This document shows, one piece after another, positions 18,433 to 26,952 of a stretch of DNA of 64,000 bases; within the stretch, counting starts at the first letter, position 1, and every line of letters begins with the position of its first letter. Source of the stretch: Pseudomonas sp. PIC25 (lineage in GTDB: Bacteria; Pseudomonadota; Gammaproteobacteria; Pseudomonadales; Pseudomonadaceae); contig NZ_MUJY01000126.1 in the NCBI RefSeq assembly GCF_002286785.1, forward strand, positions 1 to 64,000, in the 5' to 3' direction. The notes beneath the pieces are model-generated. The model was not told the origin of the DNA. It was given only the letters and a program-made list of their open reading frames with translations, and did not search any database. The position numbers were made by a program, and so were the translations under genes.

Positions 18433-19785
18433 ATGCAGCTCAAACACAAGATCGTCGCCCTCGCTATCCTGCCCCTCTTGCTGGCCATCGCCGTGATCGG
18501 CGTGCTGGTCATGCTGCACGCCCAGCGTCTCGGCGAGCAGCAGGCGCAACTGCTGGAAAGCAGCATCCTCGCCAGCAAACAGACCGAGCTGAAGCACTAT
18601 GTCAGCCTCGCCCTCAGCACCATAGAACCGCTCTACGGCAGCGGTCGCGACGATGCCGCCACGCAGCAGCAGGTGCTGGAGACATTGGCCGGGATGGAAT
18701 ACGGCAGCGATGGCTACTTCTTCGTCTACGACGGCAACGGCCGCAACCTGATGCACCCGCGCCAGCCGGAGCTGGTCGGGCGCAACCTGTTGCTGAGCAT
18801 GAGCGACCCGGACGGCGCTCAGGCTTTGCGCGGCCTGCTGGATAGTGCGCGCAACGGTGACGGTTTCCACCGCTACCGCTGGAAGAAGCCCTCCACCGGG
18901 CAGGTTACGGAGAAGCTGGCCCGCGTGGTGATGCTCGACCGCTGGGGTTGGATGCTCGGCACCGGTATCTACCTCGACGACATCGAGCGGGCCACCGCCC
19001 AGGCCCGCGCCGAGGTGGCGGACAACGTCCGCCGGACCATGTGGGCGATCGCCGGGGTGGCCTTGGTGGCAGTGCTGTTGGTGTTCGCCGGCGGTGTAAC
19101 CCTGAACGTCAGTGAACACCGCCTGGCCGACCGCAAGCTGCAATTGCTGGCCCAACGCATCGTCACTTCCCAGGAGGAGGAGCGCTCGCGGGTGTCTCGC
19201 GAACTGCACGACGGCATCAGCCAGGTGCTGGTCTCGGTGAAATTCCAGTTGGAGCTGGCCTGCCACGAGCTGGAGGCGGGCCGCCAGCAGGCGCTGGACA
19301 CGCTGCGTAGCGGCCTTGTGCGGCTGGGCGAGGCGATAGCCGAGGTGCGGCGGATTTCCCACGGTCTGCGTCCCTCGGTGCTGGACACCTTTGGCCTGGC
19401 GGCGGCCATCGGCCAGCTCGCCAGGGACTTCGAGGCCAGCAGTGGCCTGGCGGTGACCTATCGCGAAGGACTGGGCGACGAGCGCCTGCCGGATCGCGAG
19501 TCGGTGGCGCTGTTCCGCATCGTCCAGGAAGCGCTGACCAACATCGAGCGCCATGCCTATGCCCGCCACGTCGCCATCGTCCTGGAGCGCAAGGGTGACA
19601 CCGTGCGGCTGCGGGTTCGCGACGATGGCGTCGGCTTCGACCCGGCGCGCATCGAACAAGCCCGCTCCGGCGGCATCGGGCTGCGCAACATGCGGGAACG
19701 GATCGCCCACCTGGGCGGTCGGTTTACGTTATCGTCGGCGCCGGGTCGCACCGAGCTGTCCGTGAGTCTGCCGCTACCGGAGTGA
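18433..19785 (+). CDS. Cache-domain sensor histidine kinase (NarX/DesK-like HisKA_3 type)
   Basis: A 450-residue membrane kinase. The first transmembrane helix is LAILPLLLAIAVIGVLVML; a periplasmic single Cache domain follows (GMEYGSDGYFFVYDGNGRNLMHPRQPELVGRNL); the second helix is near AIAGVALVAVLLVFAGGV. Then come the HisKA_3 dimerisation domain with His259 in SRELHDGISQVL and an HATPase domain ending GIGLRNMRERIAHLGG. Cache domains of this kind sense small organic acids. It is divergent from cstA and three bases upstream of its regulator, so it likely senses the carrier's substrate. ATG 18433 chosen; the frame is open further upstream, but that part crosses the palindrome. Confidence 0.88.
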   Translation: MQLKHKIVALAILPLLLAIAVIGVLVMLHAQRLGEQQAQLLESSILASKQTELKHYVSLALSTIEPLYGSGRDDAATQQQVLETLAGMEYGSDGYFFVYDGNGRNLMHPRQPELVGRNLLLSMSDPDGAQALRGLLDSARNGDGFHRYRWKKPSTGQVTEKLARVVMLDRWGWMLGTGIYLDDIERATAQARAEVADNVRRTMWAIAGVALVAVLLVFAGGVTLNVSEHRLADRKLQLLAQRIVTSQEEERSRVSRELHDGISQVLVSVKFQLELACHELEAGRQQALDTLRSGLVRLGEAIAEVRRISHGLRPSVLDTFGLAAAIGQLARDFEASSGLAVTYREGLGDERLPDRESVALFRIVQEALTNIERHAYARHVAIVLERKGDTVRLRVRDDGVGFDPARIEQARSGGIGLRNMRERIAHLGGRFTLSSAPGRTELSVSLPLPE

Positions 19786-19788
19786 GCC

Positions 19789-20421
19789 ATGTCCGAAACG
19801 CCGTCCCAACCTACCCGCATTGCCCTGGTCGATGACCACGAACTGGTGCGCGACGGCCTGCGCGCGCTGCTGGCGGCCATGCCGCAACTGGAAGTGGTGG
19901 GTGAGGCCGGCAGCGGCGCCGAGGCGCTCAGCCTGGTGGAGCGGGTGCGGCCGGACCTGCTGCTGGTGGACATCGGCATGAAGGACATGAACGGCCTGCA
20001 ACTCACCGAGCGGCTCTGCCGCGACTATCCCGGCCTGCGCGTGCTGATCCTGAGCATGTACGACCATCCCGAGTACGTGACCAGCTCGATTCGTGCCGGC
20101 GCGCGCGGCTACGTGCTGAAGGACGCCGCTTCGCGTGAGATTGTCGCCGCCATCGATGCGGTGGCCGCCGGCGGCAGCTACTACAGCGCCGATCTGTTGC
20201 AGCAGATGGCCAGCCCGCCGCCAGTGGACAACGAGCTGACCCCGCGCGAGCGCGAGGTACTGCGCATGCTCGCCGGGGGACTGAGCAACAAGGCCATCGC
20301 CCGCGTCCTGGATATCAGCGTGCGTACCGTGGAAACCCACCGCCTGAGCATCCGCCGCAAGCTGGACATCGACACCCCGGCGGGGCTGGTGAAATACGCT
20401 ATGGAGCGCGGCTGGCTCTAG
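19789..20421 (+). CDS. NarL/LuxR-type response regulator
   Basis: A 210-residue regulator with a receiver domain ([10 protein letters not shown] at the N-terminus, phospho-acceptor Asp61 in LLVDIGMKD, Lys in VLKDAA) and a C-terminal LuxR helix-turn-helix ([43 protein letters not shown]). It is the cognate partner of the upstream Cache kinase and a candidate activator of cstA. The last four bases overlap the end of the convergent UPF0158 gene. Confidence 0.92.
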   Translation: MSETPSQPTRIALVDDHELVRDGLRALLAAMPQLEVVGEAGSGAEALSLVERVRPDLLLVDIGMKDMNGLQLTERLCRDYPGLRVLILSMYDHPEYVTSSIRAGARGYVLKDAASREIVAAIDAVAAGGSYYSADLLQQMASPPPVDNELTPREREVLRMLAGGLSNKAIARVLDISVRTVETHRLSIRRKLDIDTPAGLVKYAMERGWL

Positions 20422-20837
20422 TGCCGCGCCGCCTCCAGGCCATTCTCCTGCAACCACTCCAGGGCCTGCTCGCGCAGGTGTGTGGCCCGGTAATCCAGCC
20501 AGGCCTGGCGGATTTCCGGGTATTTCTCCAGTTCGTAGTCGAAGGTACGCAAAGGCTTGCGGCCGGCCAGGGCGTGGCTCAGCACGGTGTGCGCATGCGG
20601 GTCGTGCAGGGTGAACAGGAAGCCTTCGCGCATGCCAACGGCTTCGCCAGTGGGCAGGGGGTCGATGGGCAGGTAGCGGTCTGGCTGTACGTCGTATTTC
20701 TCCATGGCACCCGGAACCGGGTCCTCCGGGGCGGCGACAAAGATGCCGCCGGTTTCCAGGTCGAGGTAGTGCTCGCTGCCGCTGTCGTCGTCCAGGGCGG
20801 CTTCGAGGTGTGACAGGTCGATGGTCAATGGGCGCAT
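20418..20837 (-). CDS. UPF0158 family protein
   Basis: A 139-residue acidic protein (MRPLTIDLSHLEAALDDDSGSEHYLDLETGGI), with RYLPIDPLPTGEAVGMREGFL in the middle, matching the uncharacterised UPF0158 family. No membrane segment or catalytic motif is evident. ATG 20837 is chosen over upstream starts because the family begins here. Its 3' end overlaps the response-regulator stop codon by four bases on the opposite strand. Confidence 0.75.
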   Translation of the reverse strand: MRPLTIDLSHLEAALDDDSGSEHYLDLETGGIFVAAPEDPVPGAMEKYDVQPDRYLPIDPLPTGEAVGMREGFLFTLHDPHAHTVLSHALAGRKPLRTFDYELEKYPEIRQAWLDYRATHLREQALEWLQENGLEAARH

Positions 20838-20901
20838 GTTCGTCAGTCTGCAGGCTGCTGGAACAAAACAACAGACCTCGGCCAGCCCGGACAGTGCCCG
20901 G

Positions 20902-21399
20902 TCAGCCCTGTGCCGGCATCGTCCCGACGGGCTGCGCGACGGCACCGCGACGGCCGACCACCCCGCCGGCATACAGCGCCCAGAGGATGATCAGCGGCTG
21001 GAACGGCAGGCGCAGCCAGTAGTACCACTGGACACTCGGCAGGCCATCGACGCTGAGGCCATGGAGTGCGTTATGGATGTTCGCCGGCAATACGCAGACG
21101 AAGTACAGCGCCAGCATCGTCGCCGCCAGCCGCCGCGTCTGCGGCAGCAGCAGGCCAATGGCGCCCGCCAGTTCGCAGGCGCCGGTGAACAGCACCAGCG
21201 GCAGATGGTAGGGCAGGTAGTCCGGCATCATCGGCAAATAGCGGCCGGGTGTCAGCCAGTGATCGAGCCCGACGAACAGCAACGCCAGGGCCATGGCCAG
21301 GCGCATCCGTGCCGGCCAGCCGGCGAGGCCGGGCGCGCCGAGACGATCGCCGAGGGCGGCGAGCAGGGTGAGCAGGACCAGCAAGGCGATGAAGAGCAT
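20902..21399 (-). CDS. DoxX-like four-helix membrane protein
   Basis: A 165-residue protein with about five hydrophobic segments and DoxX-family features (ALLFVGLDHWLTP, LVLFTGACELAGAIGLLLPQTRRLAA, ALYFVCVLPANIHNAL). Such proteins are often linked to redox stress or quinone handling, but the function is unknown here. ATG 21399 has AAGGAGG at good spacing. It diverges from a TetR gene whose likely operators lie 54-98 bases upstream, so it is probably that regulator's target. Confidence 0.8.
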   Translation of the reverse strand: MLFIALLVLLTLLAALGDRLGAPGLAGWPARMRLAMALALLFVGLDHWLTPGRYLPMMPDYLPYHLPLVLFTGACELAGAIGLLLPQTRRLAATMLALYFVCVLPANIHNALHGLSVDGLPSVQWYYWLRLPFQPLIILWALYAGGVVGRRGAVAQPVGTMPAQG

Positions 21400-21452
21400 G
21401 GCGCACCTCCTTTCGATAGGGTGATGGCATCCCATGGCGGGTGCCGGCATAA

Positions 21453-21496
21453 TGTTGTCGTTGTCAACATAGGAGGAGATGTTGCCAGTGTCAACA
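21453..21496. promoter_or_regulatory. twin TetR-type operators TGTTG-N7-CAACA
   Basis: Two copies of TGTTG-N7-CAACA stand at 21453-21469 and 21480-21496, 27 bases apart centre to centre. The second overlaps the TetR start codon. Their symmetry and position between divergent doxX-like and tetR genes fit autoregulation and repression of both. Confidence 0.65.
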
Positions 21497-22072
21497 CTTG
21501 GAGATGAAGGGGCGTCTGCGCGCCCGTATCACCATGGCGATCTCAAGGCTGCCTTGCTCGCTGCCGCGGGAGCGTTGCTGGTCGAAAAGGGCGAGGCGGG
21601 CATCAGCCTGCGGGAAGTGGCGCGCCGCGCTGGCGTTTCGCATAACGCGCCGTACCGTCACTTTCCTGACCGGGACAGCCTTCTGGCTGCCCTGGCGGCG
21701 GAAGGCTTCGACGAGCTGTCCGAACGCAGCCGGCAAGCGGGCGAACTGGCGGGGCTCGGGCAATGCTACGTGGCGTTCGCCCTGGAGCAGCCCGGACGGT
21801 TCGCGCTGATGTTTTCCCCAGGGCTGGACAAGTCGCGCCATCCCGAGCTGCAAGCCGCGGCGCTGCGGCTGTTCGATCTGCTGCGCGAAGCCGTGCGCCA
21901 GGCGGCACCGAAGCGAGACGTGCAGATCGCCACGCTGGCGGCCTGGAGCCTGGTGCATGGCCTTTCGCAATTGCTGCTCGACCGACAGTTGAGCGAGACG
22001 CTGCTGGGTGAACAACCGGCCGCCATGCTCAGCGAGCAGGTGACCCGGCTGTTCACCGAGGGGCTAGGCTAG
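21479..22072 (+). CDS. TetR/AcrR family transcriptional regulator
   Basis: A 197-residue regulator with an N-terminal TetR helix-turn-helix (DLKAALLAAAGALLVEKGEAGISLREVARRAGVSHNAPYRHFPDRDSLLAALAAEGF) and a C-terminal ligand domain of the WHG type (FALEQPGRFALMFSP, AAWSLVHGLSQLLLDRQL). AGGAGG lies directly in front of ATG 21479, although the spacing is short. Likely repressor of the divergent DoxX-like gene. Confidence 0.85.
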   Translation: MLPVSTLGDEGASARPYHHGDLKAALLAAAGALLVEKGEAGISLREVARRAGVSHNAPYRHFPDRDSLLAALAAEGFDELSERSRQAGELAGLGQCYVAFALEQPGRFALMFSPGLDKSRHPELQAAALRLFDLLREAVRQAAPKRDVQIATLAAWSLVHGLSQLLLDRQLSETLLGEQPAAMLSEQVTRLFTEGLG

Positions 22073-22662
22073 CCGGCGCGTTGCAGGGCTTCGACGACGA
22101 AATCCAGGCGGTCCTGGCCGAAATACATTTCCCCGCCGACGAAGAAGGTCGGTGCGCCGAACGCGCCGCGGCGGACGGCCTCTTCGGTGGTGGCCTTGAG
22201 GCGTTCCTTGACCGTTTCGTCCTCGATCCGCCGCTGGAAGTCTTCGAGATCGAAGCCGGCCGTGGCCATGACTTCCGCGACCACCTCGGGCTGGCCGAGG
22301 TTTTTCTGCTGCTGCCACATGGCCTCGAAGACTGCCGTGAGGTAAGGGTGGAAGAGCGGCGTATCGAGGTAGGCGGTGGCACCGCGCATCAGCGGCAGGG
22401 TGTTGATCGGGAAGTGTGGGTTGAAGGTCATCGGCACCCCATAGCGGCGGGCGAAACGGGCGAAATCCTGCAGCATGTAGCGTCCCTTGGCGGGGATGGC
22501 CACGGGTGACTGGTTACCGGTGGCCTTGAACACACCGCCGAGCAGCATCGGTCGCCAGACGATGCTCGCGCCGGTCTCGGCGGCGATCCGCGGCAACTGC
22601 GTCCAGGCCAGGTAGGTGGCAGGGCTGCCGAAGTCGAAAAAGAATTCAACGGACTTGCTCAT
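22069..22662 (-). CDS. 2-hydroxychromene-2-carboxylate isomerase family protein
   Basis: A 197-residue thioredoxin-fold protein of the DsbA/HCCA isomerase (kappa-class GST-like) family. It begins SVEFFFDFGSPATYLAW, where the Ser of FGSP is the glutathione-activating residue, and ends GAFGAPTFFVGGEMYFGQDRLDFVVEAL. HCCA isomerases act in naphthalene-type aromatic breakdown, but most chromosomal homologues have no known substrate. It follows the SDR gene after 23 bases, probably in one transcript under HxlR control. Confidence 0.85.
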   Translation of the reverse strand: MSKSVEFFFDFGSPATYLAWTQLPRIAAETGASIVWRPMLLGGVFKATGNQSPVAIPAKGRYMLQDFARFARRYGVPMTFNPHFPINTLPLMRGATAYLDTPLFHPYLTAVFEAMWQQQKNLGQPEVVAEVMATAGFDLEDFQRRIEDETVKERLKATTEEAVRRGAFGAPTFFVGGEMYFGQDRLDFVVEALQRAG

Positions 22663-22685
22663 GGTGTCGTTCTCGTCGGTTGGGT

Positions 22686-23414
22686 TCAGAAGTTTTCCAG
22701 CCAGGGGCGCAAGTCCATCTCATGGACCCAGCAATCGCGCGGCTGGCCGTGAATCTGCCAGTAGATTTCGGCGATGTGGTCCGGGTCGAGGATGCCGTCG
22801 CGTTCCTTGCGTTGATACATCTCCGGGAAGTTGTCGCGGATGAAGGCGGTGTCGATGGCGCCGTCGATCACCGGGTGGGCCACATGAATGCCTTGCGGCC
22901 CCAGCTCGCGGGCCATGCTCTGGGCCAGCGCACGCAGGGCGAACTTGGCGCCGGCGAAGGCGGCGAAGCCGTCGCGGCCGCGCAGCGAGGCGGTGGCACC
23001 TGTGAGGATGATCGTTCCGCGTCCACGCGGCAGCATCGCCCGGGCGGCTTCGCGTCCGGTGAGGAAGCCGGCCAGCGCCGCCATTTCCCAGACCTTGCGA
23101 TAGACCCGCTCGGTGGTTTCGAGGATCGGAAAGCGTACGTTCGCACCGATGTTGAAGACCACGGTTTCGAGGGGACCGATGTCGCGCTCGATGGTTTCGA
23201 TCAGGTCGCGAACCTGGTCTTCCTGCCGCGCATCGCACCCGAAGGCGCGGGCCTGGCCGCCGGCGGACTCGATGGCCTGCACCAGGGGCTCCAGCTTTTC
23301 CGCGTGGCGCCGTGCCACGCAGGCCACGTAGCCTTCCCGCGCGAAACGCTTCGCCACCGCGCCTCCGGTGGCATCGCCCGCTCCCATGACCAGCATCGCC
23401 TTGGCTTCGCTCAT
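22686..23414 (-). CDS. short-chain dehydrogenase/reductase family protein with altered active site
   Basis: A 242-residue SDR protein. The nucleotide-binding glycine motif is GAGDATGGAVAKRF and the NxG-type motif is FNIGANVRF. The catalytic segment reads GATASLRGRDGFAAFAGAKFALRALAQ, so the usual YxxxK appears as FxxxK while the Ser region is kept. The protein may be a redox-inactive binder or use another proton donor. The C-terminus (QIHGQPRDCWVHEMDLRPWLENF) is typical of a subgroup of proteobacterial SDRs. Divergent from the HxlR regulator. Confidence 0.82.
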   Translation of the reverse strand: MSEAKAMLVMGAGDATGGAVAKRFAREGYVACVARRHAEKLEPLVQAIESAGGQARAFGCDARQEDQVRDLIETIERDIGPLETVVFNIGANVRFPILETTERVYRKVWEMAALAGFLTGREAARAMLPRGRGTIILTGATASLRGRDGFAAFAGAKFALRALAQSMARELGPQGIHVAHPVIDGAIDTAFIRDNFPEMYQRKERDGILDPDHIAEIYWQIHGQPRDCWVHEMDLRPWLENF

Positions 23415-23431
23415 GATCGGTCCTCTTGTTG

Positions 23432-23474
23432 GTTCTTTTTTGGAACTCGATGGATAGTCGATTCCTTTTTGGAA
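23432..23474. promoter_or_regulatory. twin HxlR-type operators in the SDR/HxlR gap
   Basis: GTTC-N6-GGAAC at 23432-23446 and TTCC-TTTTT-GGAA at 23462-23474 are two near-identical inverted repeats 29 bases apart, both with a T-run spacer. They lie between the divergent SDR and HxlR genes and are the obvious candidate sites for the HxlR regulator. Confidence 0.6.
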
Positions 23475-23514
23475 CCTGTCAAGCTAAGGTGGGCTTCTCG
23501 TTGGAGGTGACGTC

Positions 23515-24003
23515 ATGCGTTGGGAAGAACTCGACCAGCAACCCTGTTCCCTGGCCCGTACCCTGTCGGTGGTTGGCGACCGCTGGACGCTGCTCGTCCT
23601 GCGCGACTGCTTCCTCGGCGTGCGTCGCTTCGATGATTTCGAGGCACGCCTGGGCGTCACCCGGCATGTCCTGGCGGATCGTCTGAAGCGGCTGGTGGAA
23701 GCTGGTGTGCTGGCCAAGGTGCCTTATCAGGAGCGTCCGCGCCGCGAGGAATACCGCCTTACCGAAAAGGGTCGGGACCTGCATCCCGCGGTGATGGCTC
23801 TGGTGAGTTGGGGCGACCGTTATATGGCGGGCGATGAGGGCGCGCCCATTCGCCACCGGCACAAGGGCTGCGGCCAGGTGATGCATGGCGTGTTGGTCTG
23901 TTCCGAATGCGGCGAGCCGCTGGTGCCGAACGAGATCGAGCTGGAAGAAGCGCCGGAATGGCAGGGACAGCTCCTGCCGGCGCACCGGCATGCGCGGCGC
24001 TGA
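23515..24003 (+). CDS. HxlR family transcriptional regulator with cysteine-rich C-terminus
   Basis: A 162-residue winged-helix regulator. The HxlR domain covers about residues 10-100 (CSLARTLSVVGDRWTLLVLRDCFLGVRRFDDFEARLGVTRHVLADRLKRLVEAGVLAK). It is followed by an extra segment HKGCGQVMHGVLVCSECGEPL with Cys spacing like a zinc ribbon. HxlR regulators often respond to aldehydes or redox stress. GGAGG at good spacing precedes ATG 23515. It likely controls the divergent SDR-isomerase pair. Confidence 0.85.
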   Translation: MRWEELDQQPCSLARTLSVVGDRWTLLVLRDCFLGVRRFDDFEARLGVTRHVLADRLKRLVEAGVLAKVPYQERPRREEYRLTEKGRDLHPAVMALVSWGDRYMAGDEGAPIRHRHKGCGQVMHGVLVCSECGEPLVPNEIELEEAPEWQGQLLPAHRHARR

Positions 24004-24006
24004 AGG

Positions 24007-24714
24007 CTAGAAGAGCCGTGCCAGCAGCGCCGCCACCGCCGTCTCCACCCGCAGGATGCGATCGCCCAGTTGCACGGGTTGCAGGCCGGCTTCGCGCAGC
24101 TTGTCCACTTCGTAGGGAATCCAGCCGCCTTCCGGGCCGATGGCCAGAGTCACCGGCTGTTCGACGGCACGCGGACAGGGTGGGTAGTCACCGGGATGGC
24201 CGACCAGGCCGAGGGTGCCGTTGGCCAGCGTCGGCAGGCGATCCTCGACGAAGGGCTTGAAGCGCTTCTCCACGATCACCTCCGGCAGCACAGTATCGCG
24301 GGCCTGCTCCAGGCCGAGGATGAGCTGTTCGCGGATCGCCTCGGGCTCGAGGAAGGGGGTTTGCCAGAAGCTCTTTTCCACCCGGTAGCTGTTCAGCAGG
24401 ACGAGACGCGGCACGCCCATGGCGGATACCGTCTGCAGCACGCGGCGCAGCATCTTCGGGCGTGGTAGGGCGAGCAGCAGGGTCAGCGGCAGCTTGGCCG
24501 GCGGCGGTTGATCGAAGCGCACCTCCAGCTCCGCTTCCTCGGCGGTCAGGTGCAGCAGGTGACCTTCGCCCATCGCCCCGCCGAGACGGCCGACACGCAG
24601 GCGGTCGCCGGATTCGGCGCGATGCACCTCATGCAAGTGCTTGAGCCGGCGGTCGCGCAGGACCGCCCGGTCGGCCGCGACGAAGTCGGCCGCGTCCAGG
24701 AGCAGCAGGTTCAC
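24007..24714 (-). CDS. rsmE: 16S rRNA (uracil-1498-N3)-methyltransferase RsmE
   Basis: RsmE methylates U1498 of 16S rRNA. The 235-residue protein has the N-terminal PUA-like part and the C-terminal SPOUT knot with [22 protein letters not shown] and [18 protein letters not shown]. The start is GTG at 24714, overlapping the tatC stop (GTGA), as no ATG precedes the conserved NLLLLD. Convergent with the HxlR gene (three bases apart). Confidence 0.92.
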   Translation of the reverse strand: MNLLLLDAADFVAADRAVLRDRRLKHLHEVHRAESGDRLRVGRLGGAMGEGHLLHLTAEEAELEVRFDQPPPAKLPLTLLLALPRPKMLRRVLQTVSAMGVPRLVLLNSYRVEKSFWQTPFLEPEAIREQLILGLEQARDTVLPEVIVEKRFKPFVEDRLPTLANGTLGLVGHPGDYPPCPRAVEQPVTLAIGPEGGWIPYEVDKLREAGLQPVQLGDRILRVETAVAALLARLF

Positions 24715-25502
24715 GGGCGCGGAGCGGGCGGCTGGTCGCCGGACTTTTCTTCGGCGGCGTCTTCGGCAGCCTCTTCGCGACGCACCAGGCTGCCGAACAG
24801 CAGGCCCGCCTCGAACAGCAGCCACATGGGCACGGCCAGCAGCGTCTGGGAGAACACGTCGGGCGGCGTCAGCACCATGCCGACGACGAAGCAGCCGACG
24901 ACCACGTAGGGCCGCGACTTGCGCAGCGAGGCCACGTCGACAATGCCGACCCAGATCAGCAGGAAGGTGGCCACGGGAATCTCGAAGGCCACGCCGAAGG
25001 CGAAGAACAGCGTGAGCACGAAGTCGAGGTACTGGCCGATGTCGGTCATCATCGCCACGCCTTCCGGCGTCACGCTGGCGAAGAAGCCGAACATGATCGG
25101 GAAGACCACGAAGTAGGCGAAGGCCATGCCGCCGTAGAAGAGGAACACGCTGGAAATCAGCAGCGGCACGGCGATGCGTTTTTCGTGCTTGTACAGCCCC
25201 GGCGCGATGAAGCCCCAGGCCTGGTAGAGCACCACCGGCATGGCGAGGAACAGCGCGACCATCAGGGTCAGCTTGAACGGCGTGAGGAAGGGCGAGGCGA
25301 CACCGGTGGCGATCATGGTGGCGCCTTCCGGCAGATAGGCGCGCAGCGGGGCCGCGACCAGGGCGTAGATGTCCTGAGAGAAATAGAACAGCCCGGCGAA
25401 GATCGCCAGCACGGCCACCACGCTGTAGAGCAGGCGCCGGCGCAGTTCGGTCAGGTGCGCGACCAGGGGCATTTCCTGGTCGTCTTGCGGCTTTGCAGTC
25501 AT
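24711..25502 (-). CDS. tatC: Sec-independent protein translocase TatC
   Basis: TatC forms, with TatB, the receptor for twin-arginine signal peptides in the inner membrane. The 263-residue protein has six transmembrane segments and the family motifs [17 protein letters not shown] at the N-terminus, [20 protein letters not shown] in the middle and [33 protein letters not shown] near the end. It overlaps tatB by four bases at its start and rsmE by four at its end. Confidence 0.97.
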   Translation of the reverse strand: MTAKPQDDQEMPLVAHLTELRRRLLYSVVAVLAIFAGLFYFSQDIYALVAAPLRAYLPEGATMIATGVASPFLTPFKLTLMVALFLAMPVVLYQAWGFIAPGLYKHEKRIAVPLLISSVFLFYGGMAFAYFVVFPIMFGFFASVTPEGVAMMTDIGQYLDFVLTLFFAFGVAFEIPVATFLLIWVGIVDVASLRKSRPYVVVGCFVVGMVLTPPDVFSQTLLAVPMWLLFEAGLLFGSLVRREEAAEDAAEEKSGDQPPAPRP

Positions 25503-25870
25503 GGCTGGGTGGTCTTGTCCTGGCTGGGCGCCGCGGGCGGCTCGCTGGCGGCGGGCTGCTCACTGACCTGCGCGGGCGCGTCCGGCAGCTTGTCCGGCGT
25601 CGGCGTCGGCGTCGGCGTTGCGGCGGGCGGCTGGATACTCTGCTTCATTTCGCGTTCGAGCTGCAGGATTTGCTCGTTATGCAGCTGCCGACGAATCTCG
25701 TCGGCGCCGATCTCGCGTTCGACTTCGGTCTTGATCGCGTTGAAGCTGCGCTTCAGCCGGCCGATCCAGAGGCCGGCCGTGCGCGCCGCACCCGGCAGGC
25801 GCTCGGGTCCGAGCACCAGCAGGGCGACCAGACCGACCAGCAGCAGCTCGGTAAAACCCACGTCGAACAT
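25499..25870 (-). CDS. tatB: Sec-independent protein translocase TatB
   Basis: A 123-residue protein with one N-terminal transmembrane helix ([26 protein letters not shown]), the amphipathic helix with conserved [14 protein letters not shown], and a proline-rich tail ([18 protein letters not shown]). It works with TatC in twin-arginine substrate binding. Twelve bases after tatA. Confidence 0.96.
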   Translation of the reverse strand: MFDVGFTELLLVGLVALLVLGPERLPGAARTAGLWIGRLKRSFNAIKTEVEREIGADEIRRQLHNEQILQLEREMKQSIQPPAATPTPTPTPDKLPDAPAQVSEQPAASEPPAAPSQDKTTQP

Positions 25871-25882
25871 GCTGGATGGCCC

Positions 25883-26113
25883 TTAGTCTTTCTTGATCGG
25901 CTCTTCGACTTTGCGCGCTTCGCCGTTGATGGTCTGGCCCTTGTGCTCCTCGACGGACGGCTTTTCCTCTTCGCTGCCCACCGACTTGCGGAAGCCCTTG
26001 ATCGCATCGCCGAGGTCGGAGCCGAGGTTCTTCAGACGCTTGGTGCCGAAGAGCATGACGACGATGAGAAGAATGATCAGGAGCTGCCAGATGCTGATAC
26101 CGCCGATACCCAT
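25883..26113 (-). CDS. tatA: Sec-independent protein translocase TatA
   Basis: A 76-residue pore-forming Tat subunit: [41 protein letters not shown], with the FG hinge and the amphipathic helix, then a charged tail. First of tatA-tatB-tatC, probably transcribed with hisI and hisE from upstream, as in other pseudomonads. Confidence 0.97.
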   Translation of the reverse strand: MGIGGISIWQLLIILLIVVMLFGTKRLKNLGSDLGDAIKGFRKSVGSEEEKPSVEEHKGQTINGEARKVEEPIKKD

Positions 26114-26139
26114 GGTGTTTCTCCGCTAAATGGTAAGTT

Positions 26140-26472
26140 TCAAGCCTGGGGGCGCGCGGCTTTTTCCGCGTGCCCGGAAAGTCCGAAGCGCCGCTCCAGT
26201 TCGTCCAGCACGGCCTGGGGATGCTGGCCGAGGGCGGCGAGCATGACCAGACTGTGGAACCAGAGGTCGGCGGTTTCGTAGATCAGATCGCTGCAGTCAC
26301 CGCTGGCAGCGGCGTCCTTGGCGGCGAGGATGGTTTCCACCGATTCCTCGCCGACTTTTTCCAAAATCTTGTTCAGGCCCTTGTGATACAGGCTGGCCAC
26401 GTAGGAGCTGTCCGGCGCCGCGCCTTTGCGCGCCTCGAGCACCTCGGCCAGGCGGGTCAGGGTTTCACTCAT
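26140..26472 (-). CDS. hisE: phosphoribosyl-ATP pyrophosphatase HisE
   Basis: HisE removes pyrophosphate from phosphoribosyl-ATP in histidine synthesis. The 110-residue protein is an all-helical MazG-like enzyme with [11 protein letters not shown] and [18 protein letters not shown], which hold the acidic metal ligands. HisE is separate from HisI here, not fused as in enteric bacteria. The start is two bases after the hisI stop. Confidence 0.95.
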   Translation of the reverse strand: MSETLTRLAEVLEARKGAAPDSSYVASLYHKGLNKILEKVGEESVETILAAKDAAASGDCSDLIYETADLWFHSLVMLAALGQHPQAVLDELERRFGLSGHAEKAARPQA

Positions 26473-26866
26473 GGCTGTGTCCCGTGTGATAGATGTCGTC
26501 CGGGTCCTTGAGCACCGGGTCGACGGTTTTCCAGGCGCCGTTTTCGTAGACGCGGTAGAAGCAGCTTTCGCGCCCGGTGTGGCAGGCGATGCCGCCGAGC
26601 TGCTCGACCCGCAGGATGATCACATCCGCGTCGCAATCCAGGCGTAGCTCGTGAAGCTTCTGCACATGGCCGGACTCCTCGCCCTTGCGCCACAGCTTGC
26701 CACGCGAACGTGACCAGTAGATGGCGCGCTGCTCGGCAACGGTGAGGGCCAGCGACTCGCGGTTCATCCAGGCCATCATCAGCACCCGGCCCGTCGCGTG
26801 GTCCTGGGCGATGGCGGGTACCAGGCCCTCGGCATTCCAGTGAATTTCGTCCAGCCAGTCGTTCAT
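26465..26866 (-). CDS. hisI: phosphoribosyl-AMP cyclohydrolase HisI
   Basis: HisI opens the adenine ring of phosphoribosyl-AMP in histidine synthesis. The 133-residue protein has [64 protein letters not shown], with the metal and zinc ligands (Asp/Cys/His). ATG 26866 is chosen from [11 protein letters not shown], the family start; the reading frame runs open far upstream without meaning. Confidence 0.96.
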   Translation of the reverse strand: MNDWLDEIHWNAEGLVPAIAQDHATGRVLMMAWMNRESLALTVAEQRAIYWSRSRGKLWRKGEESGHVQKLHELRLDCDADVIILRVEQLGGIACHTGRESCFYRVYENGAWKTVDPVLKDPDDIYHTGHSHE

Positions 26867-26952
26867 CGTTACGTTCCGCCCGTTAGGGCTCTCTCGCGGT
26901 GCGGCAGGCGCACCTTCAGGGTTGTCAGTGTGCCAGCCGCGCTGGCCGCTGG

